Shown here piece by piece: positions 33,086 through 44,517 of a DNA stretch of 64,000 bases. The notes beneath the pieces are model-generated. The model made no database searches. It was given only the letters and a program-made list of their open reading frames with translations, and was not told the DNA's origin. Made by a program: the position numbers and the translations under genes. Within the stretch, counting starts at the first letter, position 1. Every line of letters starts with the position of its first letter. Origin of the DNA: Sparus aurata (taxonomy: Eukaryota > Chordata > Actinopteri > Spariformes > Sparidae); contig NC_044206.1 of NCBI RefSeq assembly GCF_900880675.1, positions 651,214 through 715,213 of the forward strand. The letters are read 5' to 3'.

Positions 33086-35522
33086 TGATCGGCTATCACT
33101 CTTGACATAAGATACCGTTGTCGAACCTGAGACCACACACTGCTGAGCACTAACAGAGAAAAAGGATCAGCATCAATGCCGAAGTACTGCATTTTAAGAT
33201 GTGTTAATTTAATCGGCAATCAGACACAAAAAAAAAGCAGATAATTATAATTTAAAACATGCTGAATGTGCCCTGATAATCGGTCATGGCATGTCAGGCT
33301 CGAGTTTGGAACATTATTATTAATATTATTATTTATTTTTTATTTTTTTTACATTACCTCACAACAGTAATAGAGTAAACTAAATATTAGATATGTGAAT
33401 GATGCACTGGTCTGTGAACTAGACACACGTGACACTGGTTAAGACCTCTATAATATCAGCTGATACCGTGTTGATATTGTGTTTTGATCATTTAAAAAAA
33501 AAATGCCAATCTCAATGCTCTGACAGCCTCTGAATTATGGGAAATTATTGGGGTGGGTGGATCGATCCCAAAATATCAATAATAATGGATTGTGAAGGTA
33601 TATAACGCGCACAATTGTGGCAGCATCACAAACTTGTTTAACCATGCACAAAAAAAAAAGACAAAAAAAGAGCACTCTACTGCAGCAAACCAGGGCAGAG
33701 GAGAGAACTGCCTCATCAGCACCCAGACCCCCAGACACTTCACTGGCAGAGGCTTTTCAGAGGCAGGGAATATCCAGGCATACACAGTGAAAATAAATAT
33801 CTCAGTCAAACTTATCAATTATAGCATAGCTTATTCAGACATTTAATATATTCAGCTCATTGAAATTTGTTATCTAAATTAATTTTGTATATCAGACTGA
33901 AAAGAATAAATAAACCTAAAACATGAAAGTGGCTCAATATAATGACCTGTTTGTGTAATTGTGAAAGGTAGCCTATAGGATTCCAATATTGAGGTTATGT
34001 GTACCTACCATCTACCATAGGCTTTAGAACAGAGGTGATTCCCCTTAATATAATGTAATGTTTAGGCTCGTGACTTTAGTGTTGCACTTAAGAGAGGTAT
34101 TAAGGAGTAAAGCCATGTTCAGACAAGAAAGTGTGATCGATTAGCTAACCAGAGTCCGATGCACATATCTGAGAACAGTGTGATGTCATGTCAACCAATG
34201 TGGAGAGCATTACATTACCTGACCACAGATTAATGCATGTTTAAGTATCTACACGTACCCTTTCTAAACCATTCTGACCCCAATGACAAGATGATATGTC
34301 TCAGCGGGTTGATCCTGATATAATACATAGGACTAATTAAGTCCTACATGCCAAATGCAGGAAAAGCTCATTATCATTCTTTATCTATGTTCATCAGTCA
34401 TTATCAGTAAAAAAAAGAAAAAAGAAAAAAAAAAGAAGCTGTGTCCAGTATGCAGAAGTTCCCTTTAGAAAGTCATGCGAATGCACACAATCACACTTCC
34501 AGCTTTGATCATCACTTCAAGGTCCCTCTAACTCCCCCTGTCCGGACACATATACTAAAGTCATGTTAATGCCTATGGATCTGGATTTTGTTTATATTGT
34601 CTACACTGGCTCTATCTTATTAAAGGTATGGAGTATGAGACACTGTGACAGATTAGTTTGTACGGTTGGAGAAATTTGATTGTCTTTGTAGAAAGGCAAA
34701 GGACTGCAGCTGCAATGAGCTGTATAAACTGAGACCAGGTGATACAATGTCTGTGCATATGAAGATTTGATGTTAAATCAAATTGCTCTGTTCTGTTGCG
34801 TTGCACTGTTCTGTCTATTAAGCCACATTGGTGCTCTCCCTAACAACTGTGCAGTGTGGGAGGTTTTGGTGAAAGACCTCATGTGTCCAAAACAGCAATG
34901 AAGAGAGCAGCGAGATAATGTCAGGCAAAACTTTTCTATTTCTGTAATCCATCTCTAACCTTCACCCTCTCTCTGTGTGCTCCTACACCTCACACCTGGT
35001 TTTCTTCCTCAACCCTCTTTTTCTCCTCTTTCTTACTTAGCACCTTGTCCTCCTTCACTTGTTCTCCCCTCTCCTCCTCCTCTCCTCCCTCCCCCCTCAG
35101 TGGGAGGAGACAGCAGTAATAACTATAATTAATAATGGAAATAAATGCAGCGTTTTAAAACTCACCGGGATTTCACTCTTATTGAGTCTTATTTCTCCTG
35201 TACAGCTGTGCCTCTGTGCATGGGCTGATTGGAAAGTGCTCACTCACTCACTCACATACACTCTCACACACACACACACATGCACACACGTAAAGAAACC
35301 CTAAGGTAGCAGGCTTAAAACACACTCTATATTTTATTGTATCTTTACATGTTTTTCTTTTTTCTATCTGTTTTACTCTCTGTCTTGCTTGCTTAGTCAT
35401 ATGCTTATGCTCACTCACAAACACACCTCATTATATTTGGCGGGTTAAATAATATTTCTTAAACATTTTCATAACCAAGGCTTTACAAAAACATATTTTA
35501 AAGAAGTCATATGCTTACAATA
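33086..35522. other. Long stretch without genes
   Basis: A/T homopolymer patches (33230, 33340, 34410) and a CA run (35264-35280). No coding or transposon end recognised. Confidence 0.3.
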
Positions 35523-35640
35523 GGGGTGTCACGATTCTCCAAATCCATGATTCCATTTGATTTTAAGGTCAAGATTCAACTAGATTTAAAATTTTCGTCA
35601 GCTATGACAGCTATGCTATTGTTGGACGGTTTACGCCTTG
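35523..35640. mobile_element. hAT-like left terminus fragment
   Basis: TAGGGGTGTCACGATTCTCC followed by AAATCCATGATTCCATTTGA resembles a hAT left end. The matching right end is not visible. It may have cut off the left end of the Myb/SANT-containing element. Confidence 0.35.
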
Positions 35641-35936
35641 ACAACTGTCATTTACACTTTTTGTGAGGTGCACTTGAAGACACTAGGATATCCCTGTTGG
35701 CACATATCCTTTGTGACGTCACTTCTGTGTCCATAGAAATGACCAATCACGGAAGGGAATCCCTTGTCTAAGAATAAAGAAATATTTTAGAAATATTTAA
35801 GTGGACAATGGGAGTGTATATTTTGACAATAATCTACAAAATAATACAAAACATATTGGCAATTAATCAAAAATACATGTTTCCTTTTCTTTCGTTAATT
35901 AATTAGGCAACTAACTTGAAACTGGTGTGGGTGGCT

Positions 35937-35946
35937 CTATATATAC
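35937..35946 (+). promoter_or_regulatory. TATA-like box
   Basis: CTATATATAC lies 32 bases before the chosen ATG of the Myb/SANT-like gene, a fitting but tight spacing. Functional role is inferred. Confidence 0.3.
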
Positions 35947-35977
35947 TAGCCTACTGCAACCACATTCAGAAATCAAC

Positions 35978-36886
35978 ATGGAATCAAAAAGAAAACGCAA
36001 TTGGCGAGAGGAGGAGATACTGTTCTTAGTGGAGCTAGTTGAGGAAAGGAAGCTCATCATTAAAGGCAAGTTCAGCCCAACGCTTACCAGCCACGATAAA
36101 AAACAGGCATGGGAAGACATAGGGAATCAACTATACACTTCTCAAGCCTTCAGCCATCGGTCACCAGCTGACTGCGAGAAAAAGTGGTATAACGTTCTCT
36201 CGAAAAGCAGACCTGAAATCGCAGCTTTCAAGGCCTGCTCCATGCGCACTGGTATGTAGTGCTTCTTTTTCATTTGCTTGCATGCCACCCTATTCGCTCA
36301 TATCTAATTAATTCATTTTTATATTCTTATGCAGGTGGAGGACCACCTGGCAAAGACTTGAGCGCAGTTGCAGAAGTTGTGCAGCGCATACTTGGAGAAG
36401 ATAACCCCAGCATCTCCGTGTTGGACGGCGGCCAGGATCCAGCTGCGATGAAGCTCGAGTTGCTTTCAAAAGGGTGAGTTCACAAATTATTCCTGTTACA
36501 ACTCTAGGGATATTGCGCTGCTCCTAGGTGTGTTTTGATGAGAGAGATACGTGCGTAATTGTTGTTGGATAATTGCCAGGCCACTGTTCAGTAAATGTCT
36601 AAAATGTGTGTTTGTTCAAGTTTTAACCATAACAACAATAGAAGCATTTCTGATATTTCAGCCATATTCTTTATGTTTCAGTTTGGATCGAGATGCATTA
36701 AGAGAGTCTCCTGTGTCCCCGGGCATCTCTGACGCGCACTCTCCCTGTGCTTTGACGCGGTGCAGCCAGGCGCAAGCACTTCGTGTGAGGCAACGGGCAT
36801 CAATCTCGCCTCAGTGCCATCCCCTGCTGGCAACTCCTAACCACTTAGGACACCTCTGGAGGTCTCTTAAATATCTGGGAGAGTAG
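35978..36886 (+). CDS. Myb/SANT-like DNA-binding protein, three exons, apparently intact
   Basis: Exons are 35978-36251 (donor GTATGT), 36335-36473 (acceptor ATTCTTATGCAG, donor GTGAGT) and 36682-36886 (acceptor TTTATGTTTCAG). Phases agree and the joined frame is open: 205 residues then TAG. The N-terminus (NWREEEILFLVELVEERKL, with KQAWEDIGNQL and CEKKWYNVLSKSRPEI) is a Myb/SANT-like trihelix domain with conserved tryptophans about residues 9, 48 and 73. Exon 2 continues with LSAVAEVVQRILGEDNPSIS. The third exon is Ser/Pro/Arg-rich. ATG 35978 was chosen because the domain starts right after it; an in-frame ATG at 35927 would add 17 residues. Such proteins accompany Harbinger-type transposases or become domesticated. 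No break was seen, which is unusual here. Confidence 0.6.
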
Positions 36887-37022
36887 TAGTGATTCTTAGA
36901 CTTAAGAAAGTTGATAAATAGCTTTTATTCTTAAGTTTGAGAGTAGGACTAAATTTCACAAATTCTCAGGACTTAAGTGTAAAATGGCACTCTAAGACGC
37001 TTGATAAATACGGCCCTTGGTC

Positions 37023-37324
37023 TTTAAAAGGGCACAGGATGTTGCCTCATGATTAGAGTTCAGGGTTAGACCAGTTTACATAATTGTCACTTTTTGCTTT
37101 TGATGTCTTAACCAAATAATGTGATATGGAGACGGCAAATACATAAAAGATGGTATACAAATCTATTTCAACTAACTTAAGGTGGAGAAGAAGAAAAAGA
37201 AATGAACTGAAAGAGGAACAAAATAAAAAACACTGATTATAACACAAGACAGCATTAATTGAATACCTCTGATATTGCCACATAAACCTAGGCATAATCA
37301 GAAGGTTTGAGGATTCAGAAAGTG
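37023..37324. other. No recognisable feature
   Basis: AT-rich DNA. A 5' end for the following Tc1 copy was not found. Confidence 0.25.
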
Positions 37325-38185
37325 AATGAAAATGTCAGATGTCAAGTTGTTATTCTAATCAAAGAGGAGCTTTCTCAACATCAAATCATGGCCAGACTAG
37401 GTTTCTAAAGGGGCAGTGAATTGAACTTTGAATTGCTTTACAGACATTGGATGAGCTGTATTCAAAGCAGAATCAGGCAGACCCAAAGTGACTGCACCAT
37501 CAGAAAATACATCACGCTTAGTTCACTGAGAGATAGAAAAGCTATTTCAACACAGATACAGAATTTGATAAATATAGAATGCAAGACTCCAATCAAGGAC
37601 AAACACTTGAGGTGGTACTAAGAAATACAAGTCTTTCACAATGGAAAATGTAAAACAAGTCCTATTGACTGATGAATCCAAGTTAGAGATTTATGGCAGA
37701 AACAGATGAGTGTATGTACAGAGACGAACATGAGAGGATACCACAGTGTCTCGAATCCACAGTGGCACATGGTGGTGGGAACATTCAAGTCTGGGGCTGT
37801 TTTGCCTCCTCTGGAGTTAGAAACCTGCCCAGAAGGTCTCCACCTTGACCACTCCATTGTTCAGAGATATGCTCTACCCTCTGGTCGGATCTTTGTGGAG
37901 AAGGATTCATATTGCAGCATGATAACAAGCCCAAACATTAAAGCTTTGACAGAACTACTTGAAGACCAAAGACGATCAAGGAGTTCTGACTGAGAAAGCC
38001 AAGCAGTCTTTGACATCACAAGAGGCTTTGTGGAACAAAAAAATAAACTTGAATTTCAACCTTTCATTCAAATGAATACGCTGATATTATCACTTGTAAT
38101 AAAAAATATGGTATTACATTCAAAAACAATGCAAAAAAGAAGTAGTTTGACTAGGGATCTCAGACTTTTGCACGCTACCGTATAT
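37325..38185 (+). pseudogene. Tc1-like transposase pseudogene
   Basis: The N-terminal part has the helix-turn-helix region (LSQHQIMARLGF, frame-broken) and SLRDRKAISTQIQNLINIE. The middle contains LLTDESKLEIYGRNR, covering the DE(S)K motif of the DDE core. After several frame changes come PSGRIFVEKD-like and NYLEDQRRSRSSD-type pieces in order. The 3' end reads CAGACTTTTGCACGCTAC, the usual Tc1 end. At least four frame changes and stops exclude function. A different Tc1 subfamily from the one at 13.4 kb. Confidence 0.75.
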
Positions 38186-38213
38186 TGCATTGAATATGAA
38201 TCATTAGAGAAAA

Positions 38214-38245
<32 letters not shown>

Positions 38246-39566
38246 GTAGTAATAGTAGAGGAATGAGCAATTCATGAAAATGTATACATACAAACAAATT
38301 ATACAGATATATATATATATATACAATGTTGATGCCAATAAAAAACAAATTAAGGGACAAAGGAACTAAGTAATTAATTATGTTTTTGTGAGACTGATGA
38401 CCATATTTGTAGTTAGGCAGTCTAACCACTAGATGGTGGGGTCAGCACAGGAATAGTCTTACTTTCCCTCTACAGTATGTCCACGCAATTATCCATTCCA
38501 AACATCTGTTCATTATACTGTATTTCACAATATATTAACACTATGACTGGGAAAAAAAAAAGATTCCCATCATCTGTAAAAATGGAATTTTTTCATCTGT
38601 ATTCTTTTATTCATGGTTGAATCTCTATTTACCACTTGATGTAACCCCACTGCCTTTTCTTTTACTCCAGCTTGTGTAGGTTTTATTAGCTATGCTAGCC
38701 ATGATGATGGAGGAGTTGTCAAGGTAATAGTAGTTTGGTTATAATTATTCATGAAATAACGTTGCAGCAGTGACAACTGGCAATCAGGACAAACGATTAA
38801 CAATGGATGCAGGTGCATATAGTATCATATTCATGTGAAAGTTGTGACAGAAAGCCTACATTTACTTGGCTTTCACAGTAACACTAAACACATTTGTTAT
38901 GTTCTGTTATTATATACAACAGATATACTATTGCTCTTTATACCACAAGGGGGCACTGTTGCATAAGACAGGTCATAGTTAACATGCTGCACGTAGAGAG
39001 GTCAGAGTGCAACAAGATGGCGACTATGTACGATACGACGCTGCTACTGAGAACAATGTTACAGTATAAGTTGTTGAAGTAAACGGCACTTGTTCATGAT
39101 TCCAGCATCACATCATTGTTCAGTTAACACCACAAGGTTCACTTCATTCAATCATTTGTGTGCCACTGCATCTTACTTACTATCTTGCGATTGCGAGTTA
39201 TTATCTCGCACATGTGACTTACTATCTCGCGAGTGCGACTTACTATCTCGCGCTCGCCACATACAGTCGTACATCCATGTCACCTCCAGGGCTCCGTAGA
39301 TTCCGACTTCACTACAATACTTTTCTTTATTGTTACATCTTCCACAATCCTCAAACTGTCCAGACACCCATATCTCTGATGCTTGCCTCCTCATCCACTC
39401 CTGCTCCTGTGACCACATCACTTCTGTATTAAAATACATTCACAAGCTGATTTAATTCACACTCCATCTTGTCACCCAGGCTGTATCCTATCTCACCCAC
39501 CTTTTCACCAACACTCCTCTTGTACCGATGACAACGTCTTGGCCCCTCCATCAAGAACCAAGCACC
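38186..39566. other. Simple repeats and unassigned DNA
   Basis: A (TAG)n run lies at 38216-38261, a (TA)n run at 38308-38323, and four short tandem copies of a TTACTATCTCGCG-type unit at 39172-39258. The stretch AGGGCTCCGTAGATT near 39288 recurs near 10389. No gene is supported. Confidence 0.4.
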
Positions 39567-39722
39567 AGGCGCGCAGGTGGTCAAGTGGTTAGAGCGCATG
39601 CCATAAACGCAGCCGACCCCGGTTCGATTCCGGCCAGAGGTCCTTTGCTGCATGTCACATCCCCCTCTCTCTCCCATATTTCCTATCTGTCTACTGCTTA
39701 ATAAAGGTGTCTATGCCAAAAA
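39567..39722 (+). mobile_element. tRNA-derived SINE
   Basis: The head GGTGGTCAAGTGGTTAGAGC gives the A box and CCGGTTCGATTCCGGCC the B box. Then GGTCCTTTGCTGCATGTCA and CCCCTCTCTCTCCCAT, and a tail ATAAAGGTGTCTATGCCAAA with an A run. The same body type as 27887-28032 in the other orientation. Confidence 0.8.
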
Positions 39723-40021
39723 ACTCTTTAAAAAAAAAAAGCACCAGAGCTGGGCTGATGGGGCGTTTTCTCAATAAAGCCTCTACAACTCTCACCCTTC
39801 ACACATCTGTGACTGCTCTGATCTCTCTTTTATTAAAGTGTCTCAGGTCAGATCACTTGTTATATTTATTAGTTTTTTCTCTCTGACATTGTTAAGAGTA
39901 TTTATAGCATGTTTTAGTTTAGTGTTTGCTCCCCTAGCTTGGAAGTGTCTTTGAGAAGCTATAAAAGCATTCTATACTGATTGTTTTTACCTCTGCCATG
40001 GAGGTTACACTAATGTTACGT
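39723..40021. other. No recognisable feature
   Basis: Unassigned DNA before the minisatellite. Confidence 0.25.
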
Positions 40022-40155
40022 ATTAGTAGTTGTAGTAATAGTTGTAGTTGTAGAACTAGTAGTAGTAGTTGTAGTTGTAGAACTAGTAGTAGTAGTTGTA
40101 TTTGTAGTTGTAGTAATTGTATGTGTAGTTGTAGAACTAGTAGTTGTAGTAGTAA
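40022..40155. repeat. TAG/TTG minisatellite
   Basis: Repeated AGTAGTTGTAGTTGTAGAAC-type units (about 39 bp period around the AACTAG words). The Ser/Cys-rich ORF across it is a translation of the repeat. Confidence 0.85.
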
Positions 40156-40562
40156 AATTATGTTTCTTTACGTTTACAGAATGTTGTTGTTTTTGTTTTG
40201 TTATTGTTCGTGACTTGTGATTGATTTAATTTGAAATTCAATGGAAATGATAATGTGAAACATAAAGTATACTGACTTTCTAATTTTCTTTCACTTCGAC
40301 CTCCAACATAATTCAGATGATCTGGAAAAGCAGTTTGTTCTCAGCTGTCTGATCTTCGTCCCATGAGCCATCCATGTCAAAGATGTCAGCTTGTTTCCAT
40401 ATTTAGGCAAGTACAATGTAGTTCTTAAGTGATAGACAATGAAGAGCAAATAAACGACACTTTTTCTAGAAGTTTTAAATGTTATCATGTATGATGTGTA
40501 ACACACACGTACGTTAATGCAACCAAATCAACCTTGTGAAAGTTAATCATAACCAGGATGAC

Positions 40563-40945
40563 CAGTGTTGCCAGATATCGCGAGAGAAACAAGCAAGCGG
40601 GCCTATGAAAACAAGCCCAAATCAAGTGACTTCTCCGTTCGTGGTAAAAAAAAAAAAAAAAAAGAAAAAAGAGAGATTATTACACTTTGCACACACTCAA
40701 ATATCAACCTGAATCCAGCAATATCATTGTATTTATTATTGTTTGACTATTATTACTATTATGTTATGATCCTTTTTTGTTTTAGTTCCAGGACTTCAAA
40801 ACAATATGACATGCAATACAATAGGAAGAGGAACACTTTAACAACAAGCCCAAAAACCCGCAACCCGTGACTACCAATATTTATAAGCGACTTTACAGAA
40901 AAACAAGCCCAAAGTCGCTTATAATAAGCGGACTTGGCAACTGTG
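40563..40945. mobile_element. Nonautonomous hAT element, 383 bp, perfect TSD
   Basis: The left end is CAGTGTTGCC and the right end, reversed, CACAGTTGCC. Inside, the arms share AAGCCCAAA(G/T)-type words. AGGATGAC is repeated exactly on both sides (40555-40562, 40946-40953). An internal A run (from 40646) is present. Confidence 0.8.
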
Positions 40946-40953
40946 AGGATGAC

Positions 40954-41628
40954 ACAGCCCTGTCAACACTGTCAAGGGAGAGAGAAGGATGAAATTTTCT
41001 TTTCAAAAATAAGTGTGGCATCCGGGTTTTATGGTGAGGGCAGGGACTGAAATGAAGAAAGGATGAGGACAACTCTGGAGTTTACAAAAGCAGGTGAGAG
41101 GGAAAAAATTAACAACAAAGAAAGCCAGAGAGAGGGCAGACAGTGAAGGACGTGAGACAGCTGCCATAGGCAGTGCGGATCAGAGCAGAGCCTCTCATCC
41201 TCAGAGGAAAACAAACTTCAACAATTAACAACTGACTGGATTTGTGATGAGCAAGCACTATCTGCAGCTGGAGGACAGGGAGAGGTGGAGACAGAGAGAA
41301 AAGGAGGGGATGGGGTAGCGATCATCTACATGCTCTCTTTGCAGCTGTGGCTGCAGCTCACCTTTCATGATCATCCCCAAAGACATACATTCAACCTGAT
41401 CACCTTCCACAGGTGAACAATAACCTCTCCCCATCACAATGCTCCTACTAATTCCCAATGTTATCACTCAGTTAACTCCACAGTCCATTCCACTTTTCTA
41501 AACTCTTCTCAAAAACATAACTTGCCACAGCAGCACTTTATGGGGCATAATCTGATTTGACCAACAGAAGCTGAGGATGACTAAGTCTGTCTTCCACTCC
41601 TGATGCTGCAACATTGACACACTTGTAT
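40954..41628. other. No recognisable feature
   Basis: Purine-rich patches and random ORFs. Confidence 0.25.
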
Positions 41629-41636
41629 ATTAGAAC

Positions 41637-41936
41637 TAGGGCAGCACGAAGTGGTCAAAAAATTACATTACAATCATTTGGACAGACGTTGCAATATGAC
41701 TGCAGATTGTTTGGAATGATCAATTTCTATCATGATTTTCATTATCTTTGAGGAAATATTAAAATTGTGAAGATGTGCCAGATGTTTGGGTCTGAACCAA
41801 ACAGACATGTCTTCTACCATTTGAAGAACAACCTTTGTATGCCACGGCATCGCTGCAGCAGTGCAGTACGTAAAGTGCAGCGTCCTGCGATTTGGATATT
41901 GCACTTAGCCATACTGTGATTTTGATTATATATATA

Positions 41937-42008
<72 letters not shown>

Positions 42009-42036
42009 CATAATTTTAATTAATTATGCAGCCCTA
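41637..42036. mobile_element. Nonautonomous hAT element, 400 bp, perfect TSD
   Basis: The left end is TAGGGCAGCACG and the right end TATGCAGCCCTA (reversed TAGGGCTGCATA). ATTAGAAC is repeated exactly at 41629-41636 and 42037-42044. The right half is mostly a (TA)n run. Confidence 0.85.
41929..42006. repeat. (TA)n microsatellite
   Basis: Long TA run inside the hAT MITE. Confidence 0.95.
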
Positions 42037-42044
42037 ATTAGAAC

Positions 42045-42984
42045 TAGATTAAAGAAAAAGGTGAAAGCTAAATCTCACATTGTCAGTGTTCTCTCATCTC
42101 AACAGCTGTTTGGATCCTCACCTAGTGGTTCCAGCCCGCCCGTAGACCAAAGCTTAAATGTGGCAAATCCTGGTAAGCAAAGGAAAGAGCGGTGACCCTA
42201 ATGTCCAGTTGGTGGTGCCTGCTTGCCACAGTCCCCCCATTCATCTTTTATTTGATGAGTGAAGGATCTGTTTAGCTGGCAGACTGCAGACACAACAGAC
42301 TGACACACCCCTGATCTGTGCCTCCAGCTTTTTCATTCACACAGATGGTGAGACAAGAGTAAATAAGAATAAAATATTTGAAGTACTAACAAGTAGGAGT
42401 ACTTATAATACAGGAATGTAAAGTGACATAATAAAGATTCATGCATTGTAATACACTGCCACTAAAGTGAAGACATTAAATGAGCAGTACTTCAATCTCT
42501 AATATCATACTTTTGTTAACAGTTTAAGATAATTGCTACAACAAGATCTGTAGAATATTGTACGATATTGCAAAGGGAAATTAAAACAAAAAAAACGTTT
42601 GAAAAGATATTGCACACAAAAAAATTTACCGATAGGCTGTATGCAATTATGTAACTGTTTGTATCTTTCCAAGAATTTGACTAGGATGTTGGGAGATGCC
42701 TTGTTAGTACAGAGTTAGTCTGTTTTTTCTCTGATCCCTCTGGAAGAAAGTGCACTTTCAGGTCACCATCAAGATCCTGGAGGGCCAAGAACAAATCCAG
42801 TAAGCCAAGAGATCATCATTGCCACAGGGAGTTTTAAGCCACCTATTATGTTAATACTAAATATTCTCATCCTGAACTTTGTGTTCCTTGCTGATGTTTT
42901 CAAGTGTAAACTTGGGTAACAGTTTAAACTACAGTTGGTTTGTAGGTTTAAGTTGCACCCAAAACATAAAAGATGGTTCATTTT
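42045..42984. other. No recognisable feature
   Basis: Unassigned DNA between two elements. Confidence 0.25.
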
Positions 42985-43245
42985 CAGGGGTCTCCATACT
43001 ATGGCCCGGGCCACATCCAGCCCACCTAAACAACTGGAGTGGCCCGCTTAATGATCCCAAACAATCCCTCTAAACATGGCCTATTTTTTTAAATTGCATT
43101 TTCCTATGGAGCTTGGCAACGTGCCGCAGTGTCGGGCGCCATCTTCGTTGCCCAAGAAGCCGGAGCGAGTGAGAGAGAGAGCGCTATCGACAATCATCTC
43201 TAACTATGTAACGGCGAAAGAATGAATGAATGGCTTCGTTCCACA

Positions 43246-43340
43246 GCAGGGATGGAAATTAGCACCTGCCAAATGCGGGTGAATTTGTGTGATGGCGGGT
43301 GAGTTTAATTAGTTTAAAAGCAACTGTGGCGGGCTAGTTC
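43246..43340. mobile_element. Second hAT-like terminus fragment
   Basis: CAGGGATGGAAATTAGCACC followed by CAAATGCGGGT resembles the end of another hAT family. No right partner seen. Confidence 0.35.
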
Positions 43341-43889
43341 CAGTCAGATCTGATCCAATTAATCTTAATGATCAATATCTTGGTTAAGGCATAACAGTGC
43401 GCTTTCCACAACCCTAGAGTAAGATCCAGTCAAATGATATGTTTCTGATTGGACCAACATAAGTTGGACTTCAGAGGGGCCGGAATTCCAACATTACTAG
43501 CACAGCCGTAAGCCGTGATTTTGACCGCTAGATTTTAAACTCTATAATCTCTCATGTAAATACCCAGTTGAGTGATGAATGCATTCATTATGTCATTATA
43601 TATTTTATAAAAAACGAAATAACACCAAAATGTACATTTTAACAAGTTTAACTATACATTTATTAATATTCATATCATCGCACATAGTAAACCATAATTA
43701 TTGCATATATTTACGCACAATTTTAACAGAGAAAACTCCAAACACGAAAATTAACAGTTAAAAGTAACTTATTTGATTATGAAACATTTAATAACAATAA
43801 ATAATAAAAAAGATAATAATAATTGAAAAAGCTGGAAACGAGCTGATCTAAAACAAAAACAAACAAAGAGCTGTTGTGATCACTGGTCA

Positions 43890-44506
43890 CAGTCTCCGCA
43901 GATTACCTCCGCTCTCCTCACAGTCACCACACACCGGCTTGTGGCATTTCAAGTGTCCAACCTTTTGTTCTGTTTGCAGCTCTTTCGGACTGGCACTGCC
44001 TCCGTGTCCGTGTCTGCTGCTGCTGCTGTGGTTGCTTCCGCTGCTGCCCACCTTGTGCCGACTGCCCTGGCCGCTTTCCCCTCCATGTATTCTGCCCTCA
44101 GCGCCTCTGAAAGCTGCTGCAGGACTTTCCTCCGGGCTCTCCTGCTGCTGGTGCTCCTTGAATAAGATGCGGGCATTGATCCCAGCCAGGTCGAGGATGT
44201 TATAGAAGACTGCCACTGGCCATCTTCACGTACCACCTTTGACAGAGTACGCCCACGCCATCTGGTCCGGGACCTCCATGCCATACTTGGTGATGTTGTT
44301 GTACATCACAGACCTCAACAGCCTTCGCCCCACTAAAGGTGCCCGCACCTGTGTGCACGGTGCTCAGGATGCAGACATTCTTCCTTGGCTTTCCCTGCTA
44401 CACAGTCAGAGTCGCATCACCACACTTCAGCATCTTCGTGTTGAACAGCTCCACTTGCTGTTCATGGAGGGAGAAAGTCCCGTTTTTGTTTGCCCATGGT
44501 GGCAAC
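43890..44506 (-). pseudogene. piggyBac-type transposase, C-terminal part
   Basis: Minus-strand pieces in order: VELFNTKMLKCGDATLTV, QGKPRKNVCILSTVH, then a GMEVPDQMAWAYSVK-like segment (compare GVDTLDQM..YS), VAVFYNILDLAGINARILFK, LQQLSEALRAEYMEGKAARA, and a Cys/His tail CHKPVCGDCEE. These are the last motifs of piggyBac-derived transposases including the terminal zinc-binding region. Frames change at least twice and a stop interrupts, so it is dead. Its upstream part is displaced by the LINE or lost. Confidence 0.7.
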
Positions 44507-44517
44507 CAGGCTATATA

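Larger units (their letters stand above)
35641..37022 (+). mobile_element. PIF/Harbinger-type element remnant carrying a Myb/SANT-like gene
   Basis: The right end finishes AAATACGGCCCT; reversed it reads AGGGCCGTATTTATCAAGCG, a Harbinger-style terminus. AAGAATAAA-type motifs occur in both flanks. The left terminus was not found and may be lost at the hAT fragment. The gene inside is a DNA-binding accessory gene; no transposase remains in this copy. Confidence 0.45.

Noticed and set aside
39172..39258. CRISPR-like array
   Set aside because: Four degenerate head-to-tail units without spacers, in a vertebrate genome.
39998..40213. Ser/Cys-rich 71-codon ORF
   Set aside because: A translation of the TAG/TTG minisatellite.
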